64,000 bases of DNA from Pseudohongiella sp. (GTDB taxonomy: Bacteria > Pseudomonadota > Gammaproteobacteria > Pseudomonadales > Pseudohongiellaceae), in NCBI RefSeq assembly GCF_011050365.1, contig NZ_DRFV01000001.1, forward strand, positions 1 to 64,000, read 5' to 3'. The position numbers and the translations under genes are program-made. This document shows, one piece after another, positions 27,909 through 35,489 of this stretch. Each line of letters starts with the position of its first letter. Within the stretch, counting starts at the first letter, position 1. The notes below the pieces were generated by a model that was given only the letters and a program-made list of their open reading frames with translations, made no database searches and had not been told where the DNA came from.

Positions 27909-28232
27909 GTGCGCACCTCCATTAAGCTGGCCAAAACACGATCATTATGGGTCAGTGAAGCCGATTATGGCGCCGGAGTAAAGTGCCATTGGTCCGGGTC
28001 TGTGCGGTTTGGCAAGCGCTAAGCAACCCCGGGCGCCGTCAGAAGGGCTGCGCAGGGTTGGCCTGCACGATGGTACTTTGACCGGAATGTTTATAAACTA
28101 CCGCACCACAATTCGCTGCTTGCTCAGCAAGCACCGTCCCCGAGGAAGTGCGTCTGTGATGAATACCAAACCCTGCTATGAATCTCGTCGACCATTGTTG
28201 TCGTTGGGGCCTTGCGTTTCCGGGAGCCACTA
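27909..28232 (+). other. Divergent gap with possible 24-codon leader reading frame
   Basis: This 324-base gap separates two divergent operons. A short frame at 28159-28233 could encode a 24-residue basic peptide with two cysteines (MNTKPCYESRRP...). Its TAA overlaps the ATG of the sulfurtransferase gene (TAATG), and GAGGA lies 12 bases upstream. It may be a leader peptide that couples translation to the sulfurtransferase, or chance. Nothing else is recognisable in the gap. Confidence 0.3.
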
Positions 28233-29183
28233 ATGCCCAGACCCGCCTGTTACCTGCTAGGCCTGTGGATATGGCTGGCCGCCAGTGCCGCGTTGGCACA
28301 ACCTGCCCAGTGGTCGCCACTGCTGCAGGTGAATACGCTGGCCGGCATTCTGGACGGACCGGTACCGGTGCGTGTGATCCATGTCACGGGTGATGCCGGC
28401 GCCGGGGTGATTCCCGGAGCGGTGCGTGCGCCATATTCAGACTTTCGTGGCCCCGGCAGCAATGCCGGTCAGTTGCCGCCTATGCAGGCACTGCAAGCAT
28501 TGCTGCAACAGCTGGGCATAGACGCAGAGACACCCGTTGTTGTGGTACATCAGGGCAGCAGTGCCTCCGATTTTGGCGCCGCCACCCGCGTGTACTGGAC
28601 GCTGAAGTCACTGGGCGTGCAGCACCTGGCGGTGCTCAATGGCGGCTTTCAACAGTGGCAGGCGGCCGGCTTGCCGGTGAGCATGGAGCCTGCAGTTGTC
28701 CCTGTCTCCCGCTATCAGCCGCTCTGGCAAGACACCTGGCGTCTGACCAGCGAACAGGTTGCCGACGCCCTGGCCGATGACCGCATCACCCTGCTTGACT
28801 CAAGACCAGCTGCGTTCTATCTGGGGCAACAGAGCATTGCCGCGCAACCGGGCACCATTCGCGGTGCTGAAAATCTGAGCTTCGCCACCTGGTTTGATGG
28901 CAACCAGCTCAAGCCCCTGAGTGAACTGCAACAACTGCTGAGCACGAACCGGCCTGTCCAGACGCCGACAACAGTCGCCTTTTGCAACACCGGGCACTGG
29001 GCTTCGATTAACTGGTTTGTACTCAGCGAGTTGCTGGGGGTGTCCGATACCCGCCTGTATGCCGAAAGCGTTGTCGAGTGGGCGCAACAGGCCCGACCCA
29101 TGGACAATCAGCCCGGGCGTCTGGCCTGGTACTGGGACATGACGCGCGACTGGTGGCGGCAAATAACGGACAACCAGCCATGA
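28233..29183 (+). CDS. Exported tandem-rhodanese sulfurtransferase
   Basis: A 316-residue protein with a signal peptide (ending ALAQ) and two rhodanese domains. The second (about 170-310) carries the active cysteine C251 in VAFCNTGHWAS, which would hold a persulfide. The first has HQGSSASDF where the cysteine would be and is therefore non-catalytic, as in most two-domain rhodaneses. The start at ATG 28233 is supported by CGGGAG and by the signal peptide beginning there. The stop overlaps the next gene by ATGA, coupling it to a YeeE/YedE transporter. A periplasmic role in presenting sulfane sulfur or thiosulfate to the transporter is inferred. Confidence 0.9.
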   Translation: MPRPACYLLGLWIWLAASAALAQPAQWSPLLQVNTLAGILDGPVPVRVIHVTGDAGAGVIPGAVRAPYSDFRGPGSNAGQLPPMQALQALLQQLGIDAETPVVVVHQGSSASDFGAATRVYWTLKSLGVQHLAVLNGGFQQWQAAGLPVSMEPAVVPVSRYQPLWQDTWRLTSEQVADALADDRITLLDSRPAAFYLGQQSIAAQPGTIRGAENLSFATWFDGNQLKPLSELQQLLSTNRPVQTPTTVAFCNTGHWASINWFVLSELLGVSDTRLYAESVVEWAQQARPMDNQPGRLAWYWDMTRDWWRQITDNQP

Positions 29184-30529
29184 TGCTTGCGAACGCCCGG
29201 ACCGGAACGCTGACCGAACCGCTGATTGTGCGTGCCGGACTCGCACTGCTCATGCTCGCCATTGTGTTTATCACCTTTGCCATTGCCGGGCCGCGTTCTG
29301 CCTTGCTGATGCTGACCGGGCTTGGCTTCGGGCTGGTGCTGGAAGGCCTGCGCTTTGGTTTCGCCGGTCCCTGGCGCCAGATGCTGACCGAACGTGATTG
29401 CAGGGGTCTGGTGACACAGTTTATGGCCATTGGTCTGTTCGCACTGGTGGCATTCCCGCTGCTGGCGAACGCACCGGAGGAGCTCGCCGGCGCGCATGCA
29501 CCGGTCGGGCTTGCCATGATTGCCGGGGCTTTTGTGTTTGGCGCCGCCATGCAGGTGGTGCTCGGCTGCGGTTCGGGCGTACTGGTGAACGCCGGCAGCG
29601 GCAACCTGGTAGCCGTGCTGGCTTTGCCAGGGTTCATCGCGGGCAGCTTTGTGGGTTCACTGCATCTGGAGTGGTGGACAGCCCTGGGCAGCCTGCCGGT
29701 GCTGTCACTGCAGGGGCTGTTTGGCGCCGGTCCGGGTTTATGGTTGACCCTGTTTGGTCTGCTGTTACTGGCCAGTGTTGCCATAGCCCGCGCTGTGCCG
29801 GGCAAACGCCTGCCCGGCGCCAGACTGCGGTGGGCCGCGGTATTGGTTGCTGCGCTGGCGGTGCTCAACCTGGTCATTGCCGGACAATCCTGGGGCGTGG
29901 TTTACGGGCTGGGTCTGTGGGGCGCCAAAACCGCGCAGGCTGCCGGTATGGAGGTCGCCGCCACGGGCTTCTGGGCCGCTGCAGGCAATGCCCAGCGTCT
30001 TGAACAAAGTCTGCTGACCGATGTCACCTCGCTGACCAACATCGGCATCCTTGCTGGGGCGTTTATCGTCATGCAGTGGCGCCGGGCTGCCGGCACCGGT
30101 CAGGCGAATGCGCAGGTACGGTTACCCAGGCATTTTCTGTGGCTGGTGATGCTGGTGGCGGGCCTGGTGCTCGGTTACAGCGCCCGCATCGCTTTCGGCT
30201 GCAATGTCGGCGCTTATTTTAGCGGTATCGCCACCGGCAGTGTGCATGGCTGGGTCTGGTTCCTGGCAGCATTTGTTGGCGCTGCGCTCGGCATCCGGCT
30301 GCGAAACCGTCTGTTCTCGGTCGGTGCTGAGCCGGGAGCACACAACACCCCTGCATCCGTGCTGGCGCCCGGAAGACCTGCTGCTGCGATGGCGGCCATC
30401 GCATTGGTGCTGGCATTACTGCTAATAGACTACCGCGTGTCCGTCGCAATCAACCCGTTTGCAGCGCCACCCCCGACCGCCTATGGGTCGGGTCTGGCGC
30501 CGACAGGGGGCCACTGCACACAGCTGTGA
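29180..30529 (+). CDS. YeeE/YedE-family sulfur transporter (TsuA-like)
   Basis: A 449-residue polytopic membrane protein of the YeeE/YedE family, whose characterised member TsuA imports thiosulfate by relay along conserved cysteines. Two conserved motifs are visible in the two half-repeats: VLGCGSGVLVNAGSG and FGCNVGAYFSGIATGS, the second being the hallmark of the family. About 11-12 hydrophobic segments are present, and the C-terminus ends in a cysteine-containing tail (GGHCTQL). Coupled by ATGA to the exported rhodanese, which fits a thiosulfate or persulfide uptake unit. Confidence 0.92.
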   Translation: MMLANARTGTLTEPLIVRAGLALLMLAIVFITFAIAGPRSALLMLTGLGFGLVLEGLRFGFAGPWRQMLTERDCRGLVTQFMAIGLFALVAFPLLANAPEELAGAHAPVGLAMIAGAFVFGAAMQVVLGCGSGVLVNAGSGNLVAVLALPGFIAGSFVGSLHLEWWTALGSLPVLSLQGLFGAGPGLWLTLFGLLLLASVAIARAVPGKRLPGARLRWAAVLVAALAVLNLVIAGQSWGVVYGLGLWGAKTAQAAGMEVAATGFWAAAGNAQRLEQSLLTDVTSLTNIGILAGAFIVMQWRRAAGTGQANAQVRLPRHFLWLVMLVAGLVLGYSARIAFGCNVGAYFSGIATGSVHGWVWFLAAFVGAALGIRLRNRLFSVGAEPGAHNTPASVLAPGRPAAAMAAIALVLALLLIDYRVSVAINPFAAPPPTAYGSGLAPTGGHCTQL

Positions 30530-30547
30530 TAAGAGCTGTGCGTGCAG
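30514..30547 (+). terminator. Hairpin at the end of the sulfur transport operon
   Basis: CTGCACACAGCT pairs imperfectly with AGCTGTGCGTGCAG across an 8-base loop. It overlaps the transporter stop. No U-tract follows, so it may stabilise the mRNA end or assist Rho-dependent stopping. Confidence 0.4.
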
Positions 30548-30672
30548 CCAACGGCGTCGTCCCGTTCCCGTTATTGAACCGTTGGTCTTCCGTCGACGTA
30601 TTGACAACAGCCAGTGCTGATTAGCAGTTACTGGCATTCAATCGGGCACAATAACGGGCGGAGAACACGATC

Positions 30673-31035
30673 ATGATAAGAAAAATATTGTTGGCCATGG
30701 CCCTGGTGGTCTGTTCGGGTTCATTGCAGGCGCAATCCGCTGTCGCCGGAAACTGGCTGTTTGCCATGACCAGCCCGTTTGGTGTTGTTAACGCCGATGT
30801 TATGCTGATCACTGACGGTGACAAGCTCAGCGGCCAGTTCGACCTTGGCAACGGCCGCATCTGGCCGATAGAGAACGGCGCTGTTGTCGGCACCAGCATC
30901 AGTTTCTCGGTGACCCGCGACGGCGCCAATATGACCTACCTGATGAGCGCAGACATCAATGGCGACAACGCTATCGGTTCCGCCAGTGCCATGGGTAGCA
31001 CGTCGGACTGGACGATGACACGGATTCAGGAGTAG
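30673..31035 (+). CDS. Small exported beta-rich protein, unknown function
   Basis: A 120-residue protein with a clear signal peptide (ending SLQAQ). The mature part reads GNWLFAMTSPFGVVNADVML, then GQFDLGNGRIWPIENGAVVG and SFSVTRDGANMTYLMS, a pattern of alternating strands reminiscent of small lipocalin-like domains seen in many exported proteins. No catalytic motif is visible. GGAG lies 10 bases before the ATG. It is followed after 41 bases by the SOUL protein gene, so the two may be co-transcribed. Confidence 0.75.
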   Translation: MIRKILLAMALVVCSGSLQAQSAVAGNWLFAMTSPFGVVNADVMLITDGDKLSGQFDLGNGRIWPIENGAVVGTSISFSVTRDGANMTYLMSADINGDNAIGSASAMGSTSDWTMTRIQE

Positions 31036-31076
31036 CGTGTGTTTAACGCAGTCCACCCACAGGTTGGCGATTCCTG

Positions 31077-31709
31077 ATGCAGACAATAACCTGGCGTGGC
31101 CTGCTGGCTCTGTTACTGATCGTTAACTGGACAAGTGTCATGGCTATTGAAGAGCCGGAATACTCGGTGATAACTCATCTGGATGAGGTTGAATTCCGCC
31201 TGTACAAACCGTATCTGCTGGCGGAGACGCTGGTGGCCGGTGAGCGCAGTCAGAAACGTGCCGCCAATATGGGTTTCAGGCGGCTGTTTGATTACATCTC
31301 TGGCGCCAATTCGGTGCAGAGCAAGATGGCAATGACCGCGCCTGTGCAGCAGCAACCGGCCTCACAGAAGATCGCTATGACGGCGCCGGTGCAGCAGACA
31401 CCGGCCGGGGAAGGTTGGCTGATAGCCTTTGTGGTACCGGGCAAGTTCACTGAGGAGAGCGTGCCGCAACCCGATAACCCTGACGTCAGCATCCGTGCCG
31501 TGCCGGAACAGGTGATGGCCGTGCTGAGCTACACCGGGCGCTGGACCGAGGAAAATCACCAGCGGCATCGGCAGGCGTTGCTGGCTGCGCTGTCAGCCGC
31601 TGATGTTGAGGTGCTGGGGCAACCGGTAACAGCGGCCTACAATTCACCGTTCTCGCTGCCGTTTATGCGGCGCAATGAGGTGATGGTGGCGGTGGCCGCG
31701 GCGCCCTGA
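31077..31709 (+). CDS. SOUL-family haem-binding protein, exported
   Basis: A 210-residue protein of the SOUL/HEBP family with an N-terminal signal peptide (ending VMAIEEPEY). The family hallmark MTAPV appears twice (KMAMTAPVQQ and KIAMTAPVQQ, 15 residues apart), and the segment YTGRWTEENHQRHRQALLAAL closes the domain, as in bacterial members. SOUL proteins bind haem or tetrapyrroles weakly; the bacterial role is unknown. Export suggests envelope haem handling or buffering. It probably forms a transcription unit with the small exported protein upstream. Confidence 0.9.
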   Translation: MQTITWRGLLALLLIVNWTSVMAIEEPEYSVITHLDEVEFRLYKPYLLAETLVAGERSQKRAANMGFRRLFDYISGANSVQSKMAMTAPVQQQPASQKIAMTAPVQQTPAGEGWLIAFVVPGKFTEESVPQPDNPDVSIRAVPEQVMAVLSYTGRWTEENHQRHRQALLAALSAADVEVLGQPVTAAYNSPFSLPFMRRNEVMVAVAAAP

Positions 31710-31756
31710 GCGGGCATCCGCTCTTCTGGGCCTGCTGTGCACCCCTCTGATCGCCT

Positions 31757-32809
31757 CTACTGAGCTGCTGCTTCGGCCTCCTGACGTCGCGCACCGGCCA
31801 GTATGCCCGGCATCGCGTAGTTGCCCTCATGGCAGGCGTATTCGTACATCGGCCCCTCTGATGCGTGGAAACTCAGCTCCGCGGTCCATGGTTGGGCGTA
31901 AAGATTGTCATCCTCGACGGTAAACTGATAAACGATTTCGGTATCCGAATAGCGACTGAAGCGTTCGGTGATTTTACCGTCAGCTGTGATCGGCACCGCG
32001 CTCTGTTCCATCTGTTGTGGATTGATGTTGACGGTTTCCACGATCAACTCGCCGTTCTCATACCAGCCGCGCGAATCGCCGAACCATTGTTGCCAGGCCA
32101 CCGGCCGCTGATTTAAGCGGGCGGTGGCAGCATCCGGGTACAGCGGAATGATGCGCGCGTCATGCACCATCTCGACCTCAATCACCACATATTCATCGGT
32201 CTGCACAAACCGGTAGGTGCTGTTGTACAGCGTGCCCATCATGCCGGGACCGGCCGTGTTGCCGAAACCGATCAGGCAGCGCTCGGACAGAGGCAGGGCT
32301 TCCGGGCCGGACATGTCGCCCACGCCGGTGGCATAACGCACGCCGAAATTGCGTCGCTGCAACTGGGCAGCGGGTGTCTCCAGCCGCGGAATCTGGCCAT
32401 TCTCGGGATCAATGATGTAGGAGCTGCGGAATTCGCCCTTGACCCGCGCCAGTGACGAGCCCGGGTCAATCCAGAAGTCGTTGTAGGCGCGCAGCCCAAA
32501 GTCATCGCCGCCGGCAGCCGGCGCCGCCGGGGTATCGGCACTGCCAGCCGGGTCACTGTCAGTCGCCTCAAACTCCCCCGCCGGCAAGCCCGCCACGCTG
32601 GTATTGGTGGCGATCTGGTAGGCCTGGGCTGCAGTGACGACCAGAGGTTCAACGTTCTCCGGTCGTGTCAGTCGGGTCAGCGCGGCATTGGTCCAGATGC
32701 CGCCCAGCTCGGGGCGCGCATCCTCCTGCGCCCAACCCATCGTGCTGCCGATGGTTAAGGTTGCCCCAACGAGCTTGCAGATGGCGACAGAATGTCTGGT
32801 GTTAAGCAT
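31757..32809 (-). CDS. Exported protein with PELGGIWTN motif, unknown function
   Basis: A 350-residue protein. The start at ATG 32809 is supported by GGGAGA just upstream and by a signal peptide ending GWAQED. The mature chain begins RPELGGIWTNAALTRLTRP, related to the motif in the truncated gene at the left edge. A short D/A/P-rich linker follows, then a beta-rich C-terminal domain with conserved-looking aromatic segments (VRYATGVGDMSGPEALPLSE, WQQWFGDSRGWYENGELIVE, YEYACHEGNYAMPGILAGAR). The last resembles the ending common in this hypothetical family. No known function. Confidence 0.75.
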   Translation of the reverse strand: MLNTRHSVAICKLVGATLTIGSTMGWAQEDARPELGGIWTNAALTRLTRPENVEPLVVTAAQAYQIATNTSVAGLPAGEFEATDSDPAGSADTPAAPAAGGDDFGLRAYNDFWIDPGSSLARVKGEFRSSYIIDPENGQIPRLETPAAQLQRRNFGVRYATGVGDMSGPEALPLSERCLIGFGNTAGPGMMGTLYNSTYRFVQTDEYVVIEVEMVHDARIIPLYPDAATARLNQRPVAWQQWFGDSRGWYENGELIVETVNINPQQMEQSAVPITADGKITERFSRYSDTEIVYQFTVEDDNLYAQPWTAELSFHASEGPMYEYACHEGNYAMPGILAGARRQEAEAAAQ

Positions 32810-33177
32810 GGCGAATCTCCCAGTTTTTATTATGAGCCTGAGGCTTTTCGATACGGGCAGTACAAAATGTAGTCCTGCCAAGGGGGAATGTAAAGTGGGA
32901 ATGGTCGGGTACCTTTCCTTGCCAAAATTACGCCGCGCACGGTGAGGTTTTGTGGCGCCCCGCGCTCACCCTAAGCGGGCCACATATCGCTAAATCACGG
33001 ATCACTCAAACATCTCCAGCAATGACATTTACCCCGATGATAATCTGGAAGATAGCCTCACACGGCTGGGAGTCGGTTTCCGGCGCGTTCAAGTGCCGGC
33101 TCGCTTGACCCTACCTCTGCGCTTTGTGATGATCTATCACCATACCGCGTGTCGATCACGCTTAGCGGAGTCCCCTC
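32810..33177. other. Divergent intergenic region, no gene seen
   Basis: 368 bases between two divergent exported-protein genes. No open frame with coding character and no hairpin with T-tract was found. It must contain both promoters; none is strong enough to name. GGAG at 33168-33171 is the ribosome site of the downstream gene. Confidence 0.5.
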
Positions 33178-34440
33178 ATGCCCCGATTTACCCTTGCCTG
33201 TCTGTTATCTGCCATTTTCCTGCCCCTGCCCCTGTCCCTGGCCTTGCCACTGCATGCCCAGCAAGGCTCGCTGCTGGACGACGCCCTGAGCGATGACACA
33301 GTTCAGCAGGGCCTGACGCTTATCGAGGAGTCGGCCGCGCTGTCGGCTAACAACCTGGTGAATATTGGCGGCATCATTTCTCCTTCTGGCCAAGAGCATG
33401 AGCGCGCCGCGGCGGTGGCTGAACTGATGCGGGAAATCGGGCTCACTGCTGTGACGGTGTCAGGCGCACCGAATGTGGTCGGCCGCATTCCGGGGCGCTC
33501 GGGCAGGGCGCTGGTGTTTGTTTCGACGCTGGACGACCTGGCTACCGTGGCCGAGCACCAACGTGCCGCTGACAGCCCGCCTGTCATCGAGGGCGATCGC
33601 GTGGTGGGACCGGGCACCAATACCTCGCTCACCACCGTGGCCATGTTATCGGCGGCGCGCGCCCTGATAGCAACGGGCGTGATGCCGGAGCATGACCTGG
33701 TGTTTGCCGCTGTCGCCCAGGAGGAGACCGGGCTGCGTGGTATGCAGGAGCTCTATGCCGACTATCGCGACCGCGCCGTGGCGTTTGTCGACATTCTGGG
33801 CGAGGGCAGCGGTATCAGCTACGGTGCGTTGGGCATCCACTGGTGGCGTGTACATGCTGAGGGTCCTGCCGGCCACACGCTTAATGGCGGCCTGCCGAAC
33901 GTCAATCAGGGCATTGGCCGCGCCGTCGATCGCATCCTGCAGATCACTGACCCGCAGGTCTACAGTGATCGCCGCACCCGCCTCAACGTGGCCATGCTCA
34001 ACAGCGGCGCCGTGTTCAATCATAAACCGGAGACGGGCTGGTTCTCACTGGACGTGCGCTCACTGGACCCTGAGCACATTGAGTCGATGGAGCAGCAGGT
34101 GCGGCAGATTCTGGCTGAGGTCACCGACGAGCTGGGCATCACCTTTCGCATGGAGCCCTTTTCCATGATGCCGCCCGGACAGATTGAGGGCGCACGGGAG
34201 AGTGCGCTGGTACAAACCTCACTGGCAATTTCCGACTACCTGGGCAGCAGCCCGTCGTTGTCTGATGCCGGCTCTGCCAACCTCAACGTCGCCATTGCCG
34301 GTGGCACGCTGGCCATCGGTATCTCCAGTGAGCGTGGCGGGCAACGCGGTTTTGCCGATGAGTGGGCGAGTATCGAGGTCATGCAGCGCACCGCGAAAAA
34401 TGTGTTTCTGACCGCGGTGACGATAGGAGGTGCACGTTGA
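33178..34440 (+). CDS. M20-family peptidase-like protein with altered metal ligands
   Basis: A 420-residue protein with a signal peptide (ending LHAQQ), an M20-like catalytic domain and an inserted dimerisation domain (about 210-320: IHWWRVHAEGPAGHTLNGGL). The glutamate pair in AQEETGLRGM is retained. The first metal motif, normally HxD, reads STLDDLATV (His to Thr). The bridging aspartate segment, normally GRGxxDMKGG, reads GPGTNTSLTT. The C-terminal histidine region, normally HTxxEW, reads RGFADEWAS. Most zinc ligands are therefore missing, so hydrolysis is doubtful and a binding or scaffold role is possible. Followed at 37 bases by two small membrane-protein genes. Confidence 0.8.
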   Translation: MPRFTLACLLSAIFLPLPLSLALPLHAQQGSLLDDALSDDTVQQGLTLIEESAALSANNLVNIGGIISPSGQEHERAAAVAELMREIGLTAVTVSGAPNVVGRIPGRSGRALVFVSTLDDLATVAEHQRAADSPPVIEGDRVVGPGTNTSLTTVAMLSAARALIATGVMPEHDLVFAAVAQEETGLRGMQELYADYRDRAVAFVDILGEGSGISYGALGIHWWRVHAEGPAGHTLNGGLPNVNQGIGRAVDRILQITDPQVYSDRRTRLNVAMLNSGAVFNHKPETGWFSLDVRSLDPEHIESMEQQVRQILAEVTDELGITFRMEPFSMMPPGQIEGARESALVQTSLAISDYLGSSPSLSDAGSANLNVAIAGGTLAIGISSERGGQRGFADEWASIEVMQRTAKNVFLTAVTIGGAR

Positions 34441-34477
34441 GCAGTCCCAATAAACCCAATGAACAAGGAGGCAGGTC

Positions 34478-34855
34478 ATGATGCTTGGCAAAACGGTTTT
34501 GGGTGTTTCCGCCCTGGTGTTCATTGCTTACGGGTTGGTCAGTCTGGTCTCTCCGGCCATTCCTGCCGGATTCGCCGGGCTGGAGATGGGCAACGGTGAT
34601 GCGTTTGCCGAAGTGGGCGCCATGTATGGTGGGCTGCAAACCGGGATTGGCGGATTCTGCCTGCTGGCTTTGATAAAACCTGACTTCTATCGCGGCGGTC
34701 TTGCGCTGCTTACAATTGGCATCGGTGCGATGACAATGGCTCGACTGGTCTCTCTATTGATGGCCACGGACGCGGTCAGCGCCTATTCTTATGGTGCCCT
34801 GGGTTATGAGTGTGCGACGGCGGTACTGGCAGCCGTAGCCTGGGCGAAGAAATGA
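34478..34855 (+). CDS. DUF4345-like membrane protein
   Basis: A 125-residue membrane protein with four hydrophobic helices. The pattern of a glycine-rich FAEVGAMYGGLQTGIGGFCL loop followed by MTMARLVSLL fits DUF4345-type proteins, which have no known function. AAGGAGG at 34465-34471 is a near-perfect ribosome site. Its stop overlaps the next gene's ATG (ATGA at 34852-34855), so the two membrane proteins are translationally coupled. Confidence 0.75.
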   Translation: MMLGKTVLGVSALVFIAYGLVSLVSPAIPAGFAGLEMGNGDAFAEVGAMYGGLQTGIGGFCLLALIKPDFYRGGLALLTIGIGAMTMARLVSLLMATDAVSAYSYGALGYECATAVLAAVAWAKK

Positions 34856-35391
34856 CCCAGCACGAATATATCTTCATTGCCGTGTCAATAATCCTGGGTC
34901 TGGCCATAACGCGGCTGTTGCATACCATGGCGATGCTGACACGCGCCCATACCCGGGTGCTGTTCCACTGGTCCTCGGCGCTGTGGGCGTTCAGCATCAT
35001 GCTCTATATTCTGCACCTGTGGTGGGTGGGATGGGAGCTGCGTGAAATTGAGGCATGGACCTTCTTCGACTTTATGGTGCTGGTGTTTGGCTCATCGTGC
35101 ATTTACGGCGCAGCCGAAATGGCGCTATCGGCCCCTGACACCGGCGACCTTGATATGCTTCACGAGAATCAACACATTGGCCGCCTGTCTGCGCTGTCAA
35201 TGTTGCTGTATTTCCTGGTGGGGCCATACGTCAATGTATTCATGTATGACAATGCCATTATGCCGTCTATCGCCGTACCGTCAGTGGGCATTTTGCTGAT
35301 GGTGTTGGTGATCACCCTGCCGCAGCGCTTCAGCCTGTGGTCGGTATTATTCGCTCTCTATTCCCTGATGGTGATAGTGCTGACGGTATAA
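34852..35391 (+). CDS. Membrane protein of unknown function
   Basis: A 179-residue protein with about five to six hydrophobic helices and charged loops (RAHTRVLFHWSS, APDTGDLDMLHENQHIGRL). The N-terminal segment YIFIAVSIILGLAITRLLHT is common in small hypothetical membrane proteins, but I cannot name a family. Coupled by ATGA to the DUF4345-like gene. A perfect hairpin follows the stop. Confidence 0.7.
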   Translation: MTQHEYIFIAVSIILGLAITRLLHTMAMLTRAHTRVLFHWSSALWAFSIMLYILHLWWVGWELREIEAWTFFDFMVLVFGSSCIYGAAEMALSAPDTGDLDMLHENQHIGRLSALSMLLYFLVGPYVNVFMYDNAIMPSIAVPSVGILLMVLVITLPQRFSLWSVLFALYSLMVIVLTV

Positions 35392-35441
35392 AAGCCCGAT
35401 GATCGAGGCGGAGCCTGAACCTGAGCCTTGGGGTGGCGGGG

Positions 35442-35474
35442 CTGCTGACGGCGCCAAACATGCGCCGTCAGCAG
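35442..35474. terminator. Perfect 13-bp hairpin between convergent genes
   Basis: CTGCTGACGGCGC and GCGCCGTCAGCAG enclose a 7-base loop. It sits midway between convergent stops at 35391 and 35490. There is no T-tract on either side, but position and symmetry suggest a bidirectional terminator or mRNA-end stabiliser. Confidence 0.7.
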
Positions 35475-35489
35475 TGATAGGCCTGGCGA

